From Cycas panzhihuaensis (Eukaryota > Cycadophyta): a DNA stretch of 64,000 bases. Positions 45,600 through 57,170 of the stretch are shown piece by piece; position 1 is the stretch's first letter, and every line of letters begins with the position of its first letter. The position numbers were made by a program, and so were the translations under genes. The notes beneath the pieces were generated by a model. It did no database searches, had not been told where the DNA came from, and saw only the letters and a list, made by a program, of their open reading frames with translations. The stretch lies in NCBI GenBank assembly GCA_023213395.1, contig CM041465.1:217999741-218063740 (forward strand), written 5' to 3'.

Positions 45600-46050
45600 C
45601 TTTCTTACAACAACTCCTTATTAATACTCCCACTAGGTATTACTTCTATCTTAAACATAATGCTAAGCTCATCAACCTCTACATGTATTAAACCATAGTT
45701 AGGAAAGGGAAAAATTAGAGGATAAAACCTATCTTTAGATGATACTTCAATATGATACATCATTAACTCATCTAATTTGACATCTAGACTAATCATAATG
45801 TTATTCTTCCAATGAATCACATAATTTATAAGCTTTGTTTTAATTACAAACCCCATATAAACATACTTCAAACACTTACAATCCAACTATTGTAATCTTC
45901 ATCTAAGATGTGTGTAATTAATACATCAAAATATATAATGGAAGGTTTTTTACTAGTCTAACATAATTTAGGGGTAATGCCATAAACAACCTTAGTAGGG
46001 GCCCTATTAAATAGCTATTGCAAGAGATTCTACCAAAAATACATAAGAGG
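45600..46050 (-). pseudogene. Element A integrase C-terminal part
   Basis: The minus strand reads GITPK near 45970, then KKPSIIYFDVLITHI and DCKCLKYVYMGFVIKTKLIN, YVIHWKNNIMISLDVKLDE. It matches the post-core segment of copia integrases (KPSVxHLRVF..., LDxKSxKCVFxGYSxxxKxYRLY, IxISRDVxFDE). Only about 450 bp separate it from the RNase H end, so RT has been deleted. Confidence 0.85.
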
Positions 46051-46397
46051 TAAATTCTATCCATGCACCATGCACCTTCACATCTCCATCATGGTATGAT
46101 TATTTCATCTACAACACCATATTACGTGGGGTATGCAATACAATCAAATCCTGTTTAATACTATGACTAAGGTATAATTGAATTAAGGCATTCTCTTATA
46201 CACCTTTATATTATCACTTTCTTTTCAATATAGACACACTATCTTTCCATTCACAAAATCTACATTAGACTTATTCAAATATGTATAAATGTTGAACCAA
46301 CTTTTGATAGGCTATATACCCCATACTATTATCTATTTAACTACCCAATGTATAACGATCCACCAACATTGATAACCACTTATACAAATAGGCCAAT

Positions 46398-46677
46398 TAT
46401 TAGAATTAGTAATTTAACAAGCATATCAAACCCTAATAGTGAGCAACAAAAAGATAAAGTATGCACATAATAGACACCATGTTGGAGAATTGGCCAAAAC
46501 TCAATTATGAACAAATAAGAGTACATGCTTATAGTACAATCTCACCACTAGAGAAAGAACCCCATTGGACTACTTAGAGGTGGCACACATATCAAGGTGG
46601 CCCATAGCTTTAATACAATATACAAAAGATAGAGAGAGTTTACATAGGGCTAGTGGAATTGAGTATTACACCCAACA
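46398..46677 (-). repeat. 3' LTR (280 bp) of the small pol-less element
   Basis: Colinear with 48304-48583, with roughly a dozen differences by eye. The terminal TG (plus strand) has become TA. Confidence 0.94.
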
Positions 46678-46739
46678 TTCTCCCCTGTAATAGTCAATTA
46701 TATAAATGTCGTCACTTCAATGATAAGCTTAAGTCTCCA

Positions 46740-47265
46740 AAATACTGCTGGATCATAAACACTGCTACACTGAATAAGAAAGTTATTGAAGTCCATATGA
46801 AGAGGAGTCCATCTATCAGAATGCATGGGTTATCAGCCACTGTAACCGCCAGTTGGGTAGGAACTCCCTTTGTGTACATGGAGCAATCAGGAGCTGGTAA
46901 GAGTAGCTGTATAAGGTCCCACCCTTGCTCATATGGGAGTGTAAGTAGGAAAAAATATATATAAGAAACACATGGCACATAGCACATGGCAGGAGTCTCC
47001 AAAAGTCTGCTAGATTATAAATGCTGTTGGATGATAAACACTACTACATTGAATAAGAAAGCTGCTGAAGTCCATATGAAGTGGAGTCCATCTACCAGAA
47101 TGCATGAGTTATTAGCTTCTACAACTGCCAGTTGGGTAGAACTCCCTTTGTATACATGGATCAATCAGGAGCTGGTAAGAGTAGCTGTATAAGGTCCCAA
47201 CCCTTACTCATATAGGAGTGCAAGCAGGAAAAAATATATATAAAGCGCATGGCAGGTAAGAGTAG
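46740..47265. repeat. Tandem duplication of about 279 bp inside the small pol-less element
   Basis: CATAAACACTGCTACACTGA (near 46754) recurs as GATAAACACTACTACATTGA (near 47033). Both copies run through GAAGTCCATATGAAG(A/T)GGAG, CAATCAGGAGCTGGTAAGAG and GCAGGAAAAAATATATATA. Open stretches on both strands arise from this block and are probably incidental. Confidence 0.9.
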
Positions 47266-47281
47266 CTTCTAAAAGTATGTC

Positions 47282-47689
47282 CTACCTCTTGCTCAATAGG
47301 ACTAGCACTTCTTTGGCATCTAATGGCCGGAAATACAATGGCACTATGGCCTCAAACATGCCACATGGGCTAAAAAGATGCCTCATTGGGCTAACAACTT
47401 GCCACCATAGGCAAAAATAACCAGCATTAGAAATTTTTACATGATGCCTCATTGGGCTAACAACTTGCCACCATGGGCAAAAATAACCAGCATTAGAAAT
47501 TTTTACATGATGCCTCATTGGGCTAATAACTTGCCACCATGGGCAAAAATAACTAGCATTAGAAATTTTTACATGACTAAAAATGATATGTGACTTGTGT
47601 AGCACATGTAACTCTCTCTCATAAATGAAGTACAATATGATCATAATGGGTTCTTCAAGACCTAAAAAGAAGTCTATAGTACATGTCAT
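47282..47689 (-). CDS. 135-codon open frame built on three in-frame 66-bp repeats; function unknown
   Basis: The minus-strand frame from 47689 contains three copies of a 22-residue unit that starts HVKISNAGYFC and ends WQVVSPMRH. They correspond to a 66-bp DNA repeat at about 47377-47575 (GATGCCTCATTGGGCTAACA at 47377, 47443 and 47509). Because 66 is a multiple of three, the frame stays open through the array. No family is recognised; Trp, Cys and His recur once per unit. It lies in the interior of a pol-less element whose other parts are noncoding, so it may be a by-product of the repeat. A product can neither be claimed nor excluded. Confidence 0.3.
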   Translation of the reverse strand: MTCTIDFFLGLEEPIMIILYFIYERELHVLHKSHIIFSHVKISNASYFCPWWQVISPMRHHVKISNAGYFCPWWQVVSPMRHHVKISNAGYFCLWWQVVSPMRHLFSPCGMFEAIVPLYFRPLDAKEVLVLLSKR

Positions 47690-48291
47690 CCCCCCTATTC
47701 GGGGTACATTATATCAAGAAGCCTTGAAAATGCAATATGTGCCTGAAGAAACTGAGAAAAAATGAAGATAAATAGGAATTTATGACTTTGAACTTAAAAA
47801 TCTCCATAAAAATAGCTCCAAAATATATCAAATGACCTGTCAAATGAAAGGTCTCTATGTTACGAATCCAACACAATAGACAAAACTGAAATTGGAGCTC
47901 CCAATCTCAAGATATAGTAAAAAATGTGACAGGTACTCCTTAGTAATGCTGAAAAAGGATGAAATCTAGATTAGCCCCCTTCATAAGTTGGCAGCAGGTC
48001 ATATAAGCCCACCATGTGACTGGGGCTAAAGTGATGAGGGGCTAGATGAACTTCCAAACACTATATAATATGGTTTAATCAAAATTTTAAAATAAAAAAA
48101 ATAAACCCTTTCTTAAAACAACTTCACGTCCGCTGCCAAATCAAAAGGATATTAAAAAAATTATTATCTTTAACCCTATTAGGGTTTTGCCCAAAAGAAT
48201 GAGCAAACAAGCCACCACCATTAATGTGCAGGTCGCCACCATGGATATTTGCAGGTCAACGATGGAGAAAAAGGTTGCTGCCATGCATAGA

Positions 48292-48303
48292 GGGATGATA
48301 CCA
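48292..48303 (-). other. Primer-binding site of the small pol-less element (partly decayed)
   Basis: The minus strand reads TGGTATCATCCC. The first eight bases match initiator tRNA-Met; the rest is diverged. It directly abuts the right LTR. Confidence 0.7.
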
Positions 48304-48583
48304 TGTTAGGATTAGTAATTTAACAAGCATATCAAACCCTAATGGTAAGCAACAAAAAGATGAAGTATGCACAGAATAGACACCATGTTGGAGAATTGGC
48401 CAAAACTCAATTATGAACAAATAAGAGTACATACTTATAGTACAACCTCATCACTAGAGAAATAACCCCATTGGACTACTTAGAGGTGGCACACATATCA
48501 AGGTGGCCCACAACTCTAATACAATATACAAAAGATAGAGAGAGTTTACATAGGGCTAATGGAATTGAGTATTACACCCAACA
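48304..48583 (-). repeat. 5' LTR (280 bp) of the small pol-less element
   Basis: Plus strand TGTTAGGATTAGTAATTTAA to ATTACACCCAACA, followed by CCAAT. Confidence 0.94.
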
Positions 48584-49107
48584 CCAATAGATTATAATCC
48601 TAAATACTTCACCTCACACATCTAATATAAATATATTGATATGAATAAAAATACCACTATATACTAAATAAATCATATCTTTATAATAATCAATATAATG
48701 ATCACCACAATATCATTTGCTTGCCCTATTACATAGTATCTCTATAAAACACACCCTTCTATTAATTAGTGAAAACTACATTAGCATTGATATATCGCCC
48801 ATTAATCACCCCCAACATGCCCTCTTATCAATCAGTGAAAATCCACTAACATTGATAACACATGTAATAGTCAGCAATAGTGTCCAAACACTCACTTTTC
48901 CATTAAATTAAAAAATAATATCCATACCTCATATTGCATAAAAGAATATAGGCCCATCACTACCTTATATAATTATCTTAATGCACCCACTTGAATAAAA
49001 AACTATATCTCATCCAATGATGTTAAAAGGCATCTTAATATATTAAAGGCCATGCTACGAATGAAATAAAAAGGCCACTTAATATATTAATTTAACCTGG
49101 GGCAATC

Positions 49108-49679
49108 TGTTGAGAAGACAAGGTCCCAACCCTTAAACCACCACCAAGATTTAAACTATTCTTGCAACTAATTATAGAAATCAAAACTAAAAAATAATTA
49201 CATGCAAGTTCTTAAACTAGAGATAAAATAATAAAATGAACAAGAAAGCCAAGCATCATAAATACACCTGATATAACATGGTAAAACCCCAACAGTGTGC
49301 TAGGGAAACATCCACACAGGAAAGGTATCAATCTTTATTATTATAGAATGGAGAAAATGTACGTAATCCTATAGCAGAGTGCTCATAGCAACAACAACCA
49401 GCCACCCCACTCACACAGTATATTGAACACGATCAGCATAAATAAAAAATGCCCTAAATTAGGCTACATGAGAGGGTCATCTAAGGCACAAATCTCGACT
49501 GTAGAATCTAGGGTATTTTTAGTAAACGACCCTAATTCTCTTTACAATTTAATATACTTTTAGTGCTAAATTCCCCCCGCATCCCCTTGGAACCCCTTGA
49601 GGAAGGTTTGGGGGGGAAATCGTGCTGTCAACCTATTAAAAATTTAGCCTCCTAACCATTGTTGTCATATTACCCAACA
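49108..49679 (-). repeat. Solo LTR (572 bp), TSD CAATC
   Basis: It is bounded by TGTTGAGAAGACAAGG at the left and TTACCCAACA at the right and flanked by the exact duplication CAATC (49103-49107 and 49680-49684). On the minus strand it starts TGTTGGGTAATATGAC and contains AATAATAAAGATTGATACC and GGGGTTTTACCATG, fitting polyadenylation and LTR-like motifs in that orientation. No PBS or interior adjoins it, so it is a product of LTR-LTR recombination. Nested in element A. Confidence 0.85.
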
Positions 49680-49684
49680 CAATC

Positions 49685-50633
49685 AATAGATCAAAATGAC
49701 TATTCAAAATAATAAAGGCCACTAACCTTAATTGTAGAATAGCGATCTAATCAATGATGATATGAAAGGTAATTAAATTTCCTTTTAAAAATACATCAAA
49801 GTAACTTTAAATAACATATGTAACTTTGATTAATGATGATATAATATATTGACATGGTGATCAATGTATAAAGTAAATATAACTTTAGTATATGGTGATT
49901 ATTATATATGGCATGTGACTTTAATAATCAATAAAGGGTAATCGAACATTATTATGCAACACTGATAAACATCAATACACAAAGATGATATGATGATTAA
50001 AAATATATCACAATGATCAAAAATATCAAATGATGAAATCGATATATCATGGGCAATTTAACTATATGAAAATACCTTCAATTTATTGTAAATATATTCA
50101 CAATTATGTGTCTCAACCTCTCGTGAAAATATTATTCATGCAATTGCTTTTATTCAGCTATAAATATTATGGCACCTATAATGGTCCTTCACAATGAACT
50201 TATATGTACATAACTACAAAAATGGTAAACACTATATGCTATAATGTTTTAACAGGATTGGTTCATATCAATTCATATTGTTGTAACCTACATCCTCTCT
50301 ATGTCTAACTACGTTCAACATTCATGGCAAAGACTCTGTGCAAATGGGTGATTGTGTCTACATATCTGTGTGGTCACTTCCACTAACTTCTCTATGGTAG
50401 TTGTGACTTGTATGAACATCATTGTATTGATCTATAGTAATCTATAGCCACATCCATTTGCATCTTCCAGCACATGTGTGATTGTAAACCCTATTCTATA
50501 TATATGGATACTTATGAGTATCACTTCAATGCAATGCCTTTACATATTTAATTCTCATAACAAACCAATGTTTACAGCTATTCTCATAACAAACCAATGT
50601 TTACACCTATCTCTTTCAAAGTTTGATTGCCTA
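49685..50633 (-). other. Element A interior, degenerate, no domain recognised
   Basis: This should be the gag-integrase side of element A, but the translation is too broken to name. It contains a 29-bp tandem duplication, ATTCTCATAACAAACCAATG at 50551 and 50580. Confidence 0.45.
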
Positions 50634-50638
50634 CTACA

Positions 50639-51028
50639 TGTTAAAACATTATGATAACATTCTAATTTCATGTAAATTCATGTTTATTAAGTGTATACTT
50701 TGTACCATAGGTGACCCACATTGTAAATTTAATCTTATTATATAATCAAGTTAGGTCTGCCACATGTGCCGCTTAGTCGACTAGTTGTAATCCTTGAAAT
50801 ATTAATGGGTTGCCTATAAATTAAGCCCCGTATAATTATTTGGTATATAATCTTGAAGTATATGTGAAATCTTTGCCCAAATTGAGCCTCACGTGGTGAC
50901 CAATTGACACATACTTTGTTTATCTTAGTTCTACTTTGTTATTTTACTTGTTTTCTACATTATTTTGACATTGTAGCTTGATATTTAATCAGTAGTATAT
51001 GATTTATAGATCTTGGATGTTTCTCTCA
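50639..51028 (+). repeat. 5' LTR (390 bp) of the 50.6-57.6 kb copia element
   Basis: It starts TGTTAAAACATTATGATAAC and ends ATGTTTCTCTCA, directly followed by the PBS. Confidence 0.95.
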
Positions 51029-51040
51029 TGGTATCAGAGC
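51029..51040 (+). other. Primer-binding site of the 50.6-57.6 kb copia element
   Basis: TGGTATCAGAGC, exact initiator tRNA-Met type, with no spacer after the LTR. Confidence 0.95.
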
Positions 51041-52737
51041 TAGTTATACTCTGATTTAAAGTTTGTCGAATAAATATTGATAAACAAAGGCCCTTTCCCT
51101 CATAATGACACCTTGTTTGCTCTTATTTATTCATTTTTTCTGTTAAATATTGGTGTATACTATTGTTTAACATAAAGTGTAGGCCTACTCCAGTGTATAT
51201 CATCCCTATATAGATGATACTTAGTTCATTTGTAGTTGTACATAGTCAAGGTTTAATTTTAGAGTAAAATAACTATGAAAAATACCTATTTCCAAGCCAT
51301 TCCAACCCTAGATATGCATGTATCTACTTGGTGAAGTAATATTGTCCTTTGTAGTGGTGTTACAACCTCATTCTCAACCTGTTGGAGTTTATTCGGATGG
51401 GTTTTAGGTTGCTTAAAGTCCATTTCTACTCTATTTGGCTCTCATAACCTCTACCCTCTCCATAACTTATTATCATTTATTCTAAGCTTGTTTCTAAAAA
51501 AACTGAGTCCATCAACTCCCACTGGCTTCTGTGTCCTCTCCCTATGATCTCTAATTAATTTGCATCTATTTTAGAGGCTTGTTTAGATCTCATTGCTCCT
51601 ATGGCCCATGCGTCACCATGTGCAGGTCGCACGCCTCCATGTTGCTAGTTTTTGAAGGGGCTTAAGCCCATCTCTCTTAACATTTTCTCATAATAGGGAA
51701 CTTCTACTATTTTAGTTATATCTCAATAACCATAATTCTATTTTACAAACTATTTAGACCATCAAAGAAAGGATTCAAAGCTCTATAACTTGGAATTAGA
51801 TTTAACTAGATTTGAAGTCATTTTACTAAAGTTATAAGTTGCCGAAGTAGACCTTAGCATTTGAGTATATTTGAGCCTTTTTCTCACTTTCTAAAGGCCT
51901 ATTTCAAATTTTTAGAAGTTTTTGTGCTAGTTTAGGCTATTGTTAATCTTTAATCAACTGTCTAATTCTATTTTTAAGGCTAACAAGTGCAAGATATTGG
52001 TTTTTTATAAGTGTTCTCTTAGAAGATTAAAAGTGATTCTCTCTTGTGCATGACCCATCAAAGAGCACTCTAAACCCATCTTTGTCTTTTAATTTCCTTT
52101 AGTTTTAGCTTATGTTTCAGTCATTTTACTTAAAAATAACCTTTTACTTATAATAAATCATACCATAAAATCAATTTTCTCATATTAAAAAAGATAACTC
52201 TCTAATTAATCACCCTTATTCTAGCCTTGTAAGGGGAATGGTTAGGACCACTAAAATTACCACCCCACATATGCCATTGGTATACTCTAATTTGATAAGG
52301 AAATTATTGGCTATAAGGTGTAATAAGTGGCATGTTAAGATGTTAACCTTACCATTAGAGTTCGGAGACCAGGCTAAACTTGAAAGGAGTGAGTGCCTTA
52401 GTTAATCAAGTTCTCACTGTTAGATTTATCGCTAGGCATAAGTATGACACATGTGGTGAAATAAATTAGGGGGGTCTTAGACCCTTATTATAGCCCATAT
52501 ATTTAGGTATATAGAGAATTGAGTTCATGTACTAATATATAGGATCCCTGGTTTACGACTTGCGAGCAGGCACCACTAGACAAGATAGTAACTGAGAACT
52601 TTCTTAGAGATCCTTGAAATTTAGAAATCTAGATTAGCAACCCCTTAGATAGATTAGTACACAATTACATAAACCTTATAAACATAAAACAAAATAAAAA
52701 CTTAGAAAAAATAGCATCATAAATTCTACTCTCCAAC

Positions 52738-53660
52738 AATATTAAACTTAATGGTATTACCAATTTTACCCCATGGAAAAAACAAGTGAAAAATCTACTT
52801 ATAATGAATGACTTTTGGGCCTATGTTAATGTAGACATACCCCTTTCTAAACTTACAATAGATCCAAATGACTCTACTATAGTCATTCCACCTAATCTTA
52901 TAGCTTTATCTAACTTGAAAGATAAGGATAATATTGCCCTATCCTTCCTCTACTTGGTCGTTAAAGACTAAGTGGACCAAAATATTGAAATAGCCTAAAC
53001 ATCTCATGAGGCATGGACCATACTTTGTGCACTCTATGAGAGAAAGGATGAATCTAGATCCTTAGCCTTTAAAGCTCACCTATTTGCAATATATTTTGTT
53101 AGTAATATTACAAACCACTTAACTAAAGTTAAAACCATTAAGAACTAATTGATAATCCTTAATGAAATACCTTCAGATCATGACTTAATATCTAGCATCC
53201 TAAATATTTTACCTATAGAATATAACTCTTTTATCTCTAATCTTCATAATAATTATTCAAAAATAGACTTCATAACCTTTTAAAGGCTCTTGTTATAAGA
53301 ATAAAATATACTCAATCAACTTGGGGTTTCATCTACATTTGACTCGACCCCTGCCTTTGTAGTCTGTAATTCAAAAAAAGGCAAGACTATTAATAAAAAA
53401 ACTCATCAGGCTAGTTAGCACAAAAAACTAACTTAATAATTAAACTCTCTCATCATCTCTTAAGAGACACATCATTAGCCAACTCAACAACAATAACAAC
53501 CAGTTGGCACCTCCTCTAATCTAAGTCAGTAGCCTCAACAGTCTCAATAATAACCACTGTTTCAACCTTAAAAGAACTAGTAGAGTAGACTAAATGTCAC
53601 ATGCCTTTACTATGGAAAAACTGGACACCTGACTATTGAATGTAAGAGATGTCAAACTAA
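52738..53660 (+). pseudogene. Ty1/copia gag with defective zinc knuckle
   Basis: IKLNGITNFTPWKKQVKNLL, then LSNLKDKDNIALSFLYLVVK, TSHEAWTILCALYERKDESR and IPSDHDLISSILNILPIEYN follow the copia gag pattern. The first part (52786-52971) is open. The knuckle CLYYGKTGHLTIEC has its second Cys changed to Tyr (TGT to TAT). Stops occur at Gln and Trp positions. Confidence 0.87.
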
Positions 53661-54125
53661 TTTGTAACTCTTACAAAATCAAGGGAGCTAATATTATGGG
53701 CCTAGATTTTAACAAGTTTCCCCATATTATTAACAATTAGCCCTATTTTATGAACAAGGAGCATCCTCATATCAACAAGGATGTCCAAGTTATAAGGCTA
53801 TCAACAAGAAGGACCATGCCCTCCATAAGAAGCCCCTTATCCACAATAAGGAGGCCCTATTTTGTAATAAGGAGGTCCCTATTAGCAATAAGGTGGCCTT
53901 GTTTCATAGTAATAAGGCACTTACTATCCACATGGAGGGCTATTATTTTAACCATAAGACCAATTCTGCCAACAAAATTGAAACCTTAAACCTACTCAAA
54001 GTTAAAGACCATAGAATAGGCAGTAGTTCCATAATAGAAATCAAAGGAATCAATAAAATATTCAACAATAAAGAGGAAATGTAGGATACAACTAAGATTC
54101 CTCATCCCACAACCTATTCTTTATA
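53660..54125 (+). pseudogene. Gln/Pro/Gly-rich gag-protease linker, most visible stops at Gln codons
   Basis: In the frame that joins gag to protease, the region repeats GGP and QQ-like units (for example YQQEGPCPP, then Q-stop-GGPIL-stop-stop-GGPY). About half of the expected Gln codons are TAA or TAG and the rest are still CAA or CAG. Two other frames are partly open (53750-53989 and 53893-54084), but they are shadows of this repeat. A Gln-rich linker between knuckle and protease is normal for copia Gag-Pol. Confidence 0.75.
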
Positions 54126-54139
54126 ACTCTATCTTTTTA

Positions 54140-54720
54140 ACTTGATGAAAATTTATGACTCCTTAACTCGAGTGCAACTAGACACATGATAGGTTTAGAA
54201 AACATGTTAGAAGATACCTATCTAATAAGCACCCAAATAGTCATATTTAGTGATAATTTGACATATGATGTGACCTAAATTAATAGGGCTCTAATAACCT
54301 CAAAAGATTCAAATATTAGACACCACATCAAAAATGTATTTCTTGTACGATGAATAAAGATAGACTTGCTCTCTATTAGCCAAATGGACAAGTAGAATCT
54401 AGATGTCCTCTTTAGCTAGGGTATTTGTAAAATTATAGACCATGTAAATAGTAAACTTATGGCCATAATATATGAGGATGGTGGTTTATATAGACTAGAT
54501 GGTATCCCCCTTACCACTACTCAACAAAGTAAATCCTACTTAATGGCCAATACAGCTCAACCTGATAAGGGGAAAGATGTAATTATTAAAGAGTCCCCTT
54601 GTATCTAGGAACCAGGTGAATACTCACATTCAAAGGATATTGTCACCTCAAACAACACCAAAGATCAATTATGGCATCAACACCTTTGTCATTTACATAT
54701 GTAAAGCTTGAACCTTATGT
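54140..54720 (+). pseudogene. Ty1/copia protease and pre-integrase segment
   Basis: LLNSSATRHMIGLENMLEDT aligns with the copia protease active site (LDSGATxHM), with Asp to Asn and Gly to Ser changes, so the catalytic Asp is lost. GGLYRLDGIPLT follows, and LWHQHLCHLHM is the pre-integrase HHCC start. Several TAG, TAA and TGA stops interrupt it. Confidence 0.85.
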
Positions 54721-55500
54721 CTAGGCTTTAAATGGTACATGGTTTACCTAAAATCAAGAGATACAATAGCATATGTGAGGTATGCCTTAAGGGAAAACAG
54801 AAACGAGAAAAATTCCCTTCCAAGAATGCATGGAGAGCCTCACAACCATTAGAGTTGGTCCACTTAGATATTTATAAGTCCATGTCAATCTGATCACTCA
54901 ATGGGAGCTTACATTTCATCATATTCATAGATGACTTCTCAAGAAAAGTGTGGATCTACTTTTTGAGAAACAAGTACCAAGCCCTACACAAATTCAAAGA
55001 GTTCAAAGTTACAATTGAAAATGAAAGTTATATGATAATTAAGATCCTTAAATTTGATAACAATGATGAGTATATTTCTAATCAATTCAACAATATTTGT
55101 AAAGAACATGACATCCAATGCTAATTCTCAGCACCTTGTATGCCATAGTAAAACGATGTAGCTGAAAGGATGAATCAAACAGTGGTGAACAAAGGAAAAT
55201 CCATGCTTAATGCTATAAATCTTGCCATTAAATTTTGGGTTGATTCCATAGCCATACTTGTATACCTAACCAACATAAATCCCATAGTTACAATTAGGAA
55301 TATCACTCCTAAGGAAGCTTGGTCAGGTTAGAAACCAATGGTCACACTTAAATTTTTTTGAATGCATGATGTATAAATTTGTTCTAAAGGACAACAAAAA
55401 GAAGTTAGATGATAAAAGCTAGAAATATATCTTCCTTAGCTATGTACCTAGTTGTAAAGCCTGTAAAGTGTTTAACACTATTGGAAACTAAGCCTACATA
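54721..55500 (+). pseudogene. Ty1/copia integrase core
   Basis: MVHGLPKIKRYNSICEVCLK, then GKQKREKFPSKN, PLELVHLDIYKSM, HFIIFIDDFSRKVWIYFLRN and ILKFDNNDEYISNQFNNICK, then DVAERMNQTVVNKGKSMLN and NITPKEAWSG form an almost complete integrase from zinc region to the end of the core. The first two acidic positions and the Glu-containing ERMNQT helix are recognisable. Stops again sit mostly where Gln or Trp is expected. Confidence 0.92.
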
Positions 55501-55849
55501 ACTTGGGATGTCATATTTACGAAGGATACACAGGACCTGACTCTATCTCATCACAAGTACCTCTTGGACAAATTCTAGAGCCACTAGTACCAGCCTTCTT
55601 CTACACTCTATGTCCTTCATCAATTCTAGTAGCCTCCATATCAATGACACAAGCAAGCATAACCTTGCCATCTATTTCAGTTGATGACCTTCAGGTGGAA
55701 GCTATTAGCATTTAACCACCTTCTAAGTGGGTTTAATAGTTACTAAAGGATCCTCCTCCTCCTCCCATAGTTGCCAAAATGCCTTAAAAAATAAGATACT
55801 TTATAAATTTTACCTTAAAGGCACATATCCTTAAAACACCTTAGCCTTC

Positions 55850-57125
55850 CATATTTAAAGACCAAATGCGAAAAATAGCTATGGATGAAGAGATGAACTC
55901 TATCATAAAAAAATGACACTTAGGAGATAACAAAATTGCCACTAGGAAAAAGGTAATTGGTTGTAGATGACTATATAAAATAAAATTCCATGTAAATGGC
56001 ACCGTTAATGTCACAAAGCTTGCCTTATAATAAAAGTTTTCAAATAACAAAAGGGGATTAACTATGGTGAGACCTTTGCACTAGTAACCAACATGACCAT
56101 ATTCTATTTGGTTATGCCACTAGTAGCTCAATTTAATTAGCCTATCTACCAAATGGATGTGAAGAGTGCTTTCCTCAATGGAGAGCTCAAAGAAGAGGTT
56201 TTCTTGAAACAACCCCCTAACTATATTATTCCAGGATAAGAACACTTAGTTTATAAACTCAAGAAATCCCTATATGGACTCAAGCAGGTATCATGTGCCT
56301 GGTACACAAAGATTCGTGCCTTTCTTATATAACATAGATTCAATCGTTCACCCTCTAACCTTGATTTACATATTCAAGGTAGATATAATTTGATTACAAT
56401 CATTGTTCTCTATATGGATGATCTTATAATCATTAACAATGACATGGACTACATTGCTTAGCTTTAATTAGAATAAAAAATCAACTTTAAGATGACAGAT
56501 CTTAGGTTACTTCATTACTTAGATTAAAATTTGTCAAAAACTAGGATACATTGTCATGACTCAAATAAAGTATACTAACGAGCTCTTGGAAAGATTTAAG
56601 ATGACATAATGCAAGCCAATGCTAATTCCTATGGAGACAAGAACCAAGATAAATTTGGATGAATAAGGAAAGTCTTTTGATCCTACTTTGTACTGATAAT
56701 TAGTTGGGAGCTTTACTTATCTCACCTATACTTGACCAGATATATCATATGTAATAGGCATCTACTTTAAGTACATATCACAACCTAAAGCATTGCATTA
56801 GAAAACCACTACTAGAATCCTCAAATATATTTATGACACACATCAATTTAGTCTTGAATATAACCAAATTGACTCCCTTATCTTAAAGGGACATATAGAT
56901 GTTGATTGGGTAGGTTGCCATGACTATTGTGATAATCAAAGTGTATTAAAGATAACGAAGAATCATGTGCTCCATACTAGAACCAAGCACATTGAGGTCT
57001 ATCATCACTTCATCTATGAGCATGTTCAAAACAAAGAAGTTGATCTTGTCTATCGACTAACCGAGGACCAGGTTGTTGACATCTTCACTAAAGCACTTGT
57101 TAAATTGAAGCTTGAGATATTTTGA
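55850..57125 (+). pseudogene. Ty1/copia reverse transcriptase and RNase H (frameshifted, internally deleted)
   Basis: Pieces in changing frames: [39 protein letters not shown] (56154), YKLKKSLYGLKQ, TIIVLYMDDLIIINND (catalytic YMDD) and later HIDVDWVG followed at once by CDNQSVLKITKNHVLHTRTK and HIEVYHHFIYEHVQ. VDIFTKALVKLKLEIF is the pol end. The joint between DWVG and CDNQS lacks the middle of RNase H, so a deletion of roughly 70 codons is inferred by comparison with the 27-34 kb element. Confidence 0.88.
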
Positions 57126-57170
57126 CACGACCTCAACATTAGAAGAAATGAAGTTGCTATTAAGGTAGGG

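Larger units (their letters stand above)
46398..48583 (-). mobile_element. Small pol-less LTR retrotransposon, TSD CCAAT
   Basis: LTRs of 280 bp at 46398-46677 and 48304-48583 are flanked by CCAAT (46393-46397 and 48584-48588). The minus strand starts TGTTGGGTGTAATACTCAAT. The PBS (TGGTATCATCCC) is at 48292-48303 and the polypurine tract (ACAGGGGAGAA) at 46678-46688. The 1.6-kb interior has no pol motif and consists largely of two tandem-repeat blocks plus AT-rich noncoding sequence. Its LTR start, polypurine tract and an interior noncoding phrase resemble the larger pol-less element at 8816-14244, so the two are likely related. It is nested in element A. Confidence 0.94.

Noticed and set aside
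46653-47192. Plus- and minus-strand open frames of 68-103 codons
   Set aside because: They derive from the 279-bp tandem duplication inside the small pol-less element; they overlap on both strands and match no family.
53750-54084. Two plus-strand open frames (79 and 63 codons), Arg/Ser-rich and Lys/Asn-rich
   Set aside because: They are off-frame readings of the copia Gln-rich linker, whose true frame is full of Gln-position stops and joins gag to protease.
21110-57125. Possible alternative genetic code (TAA and TAG read as Gln)
   Set aside because: Mixed CAA/CAG/TAA/TAG at Gln positions looks like it. However, TGA stops and TAG at Trp positions also occur, the elements carry frameshifts and deletions, catalytic residues are lost, and in the 14-3-3 copy TAA falls at an expected Ser and TGA at an expected Arg. 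Ordinary decay explains all of it.
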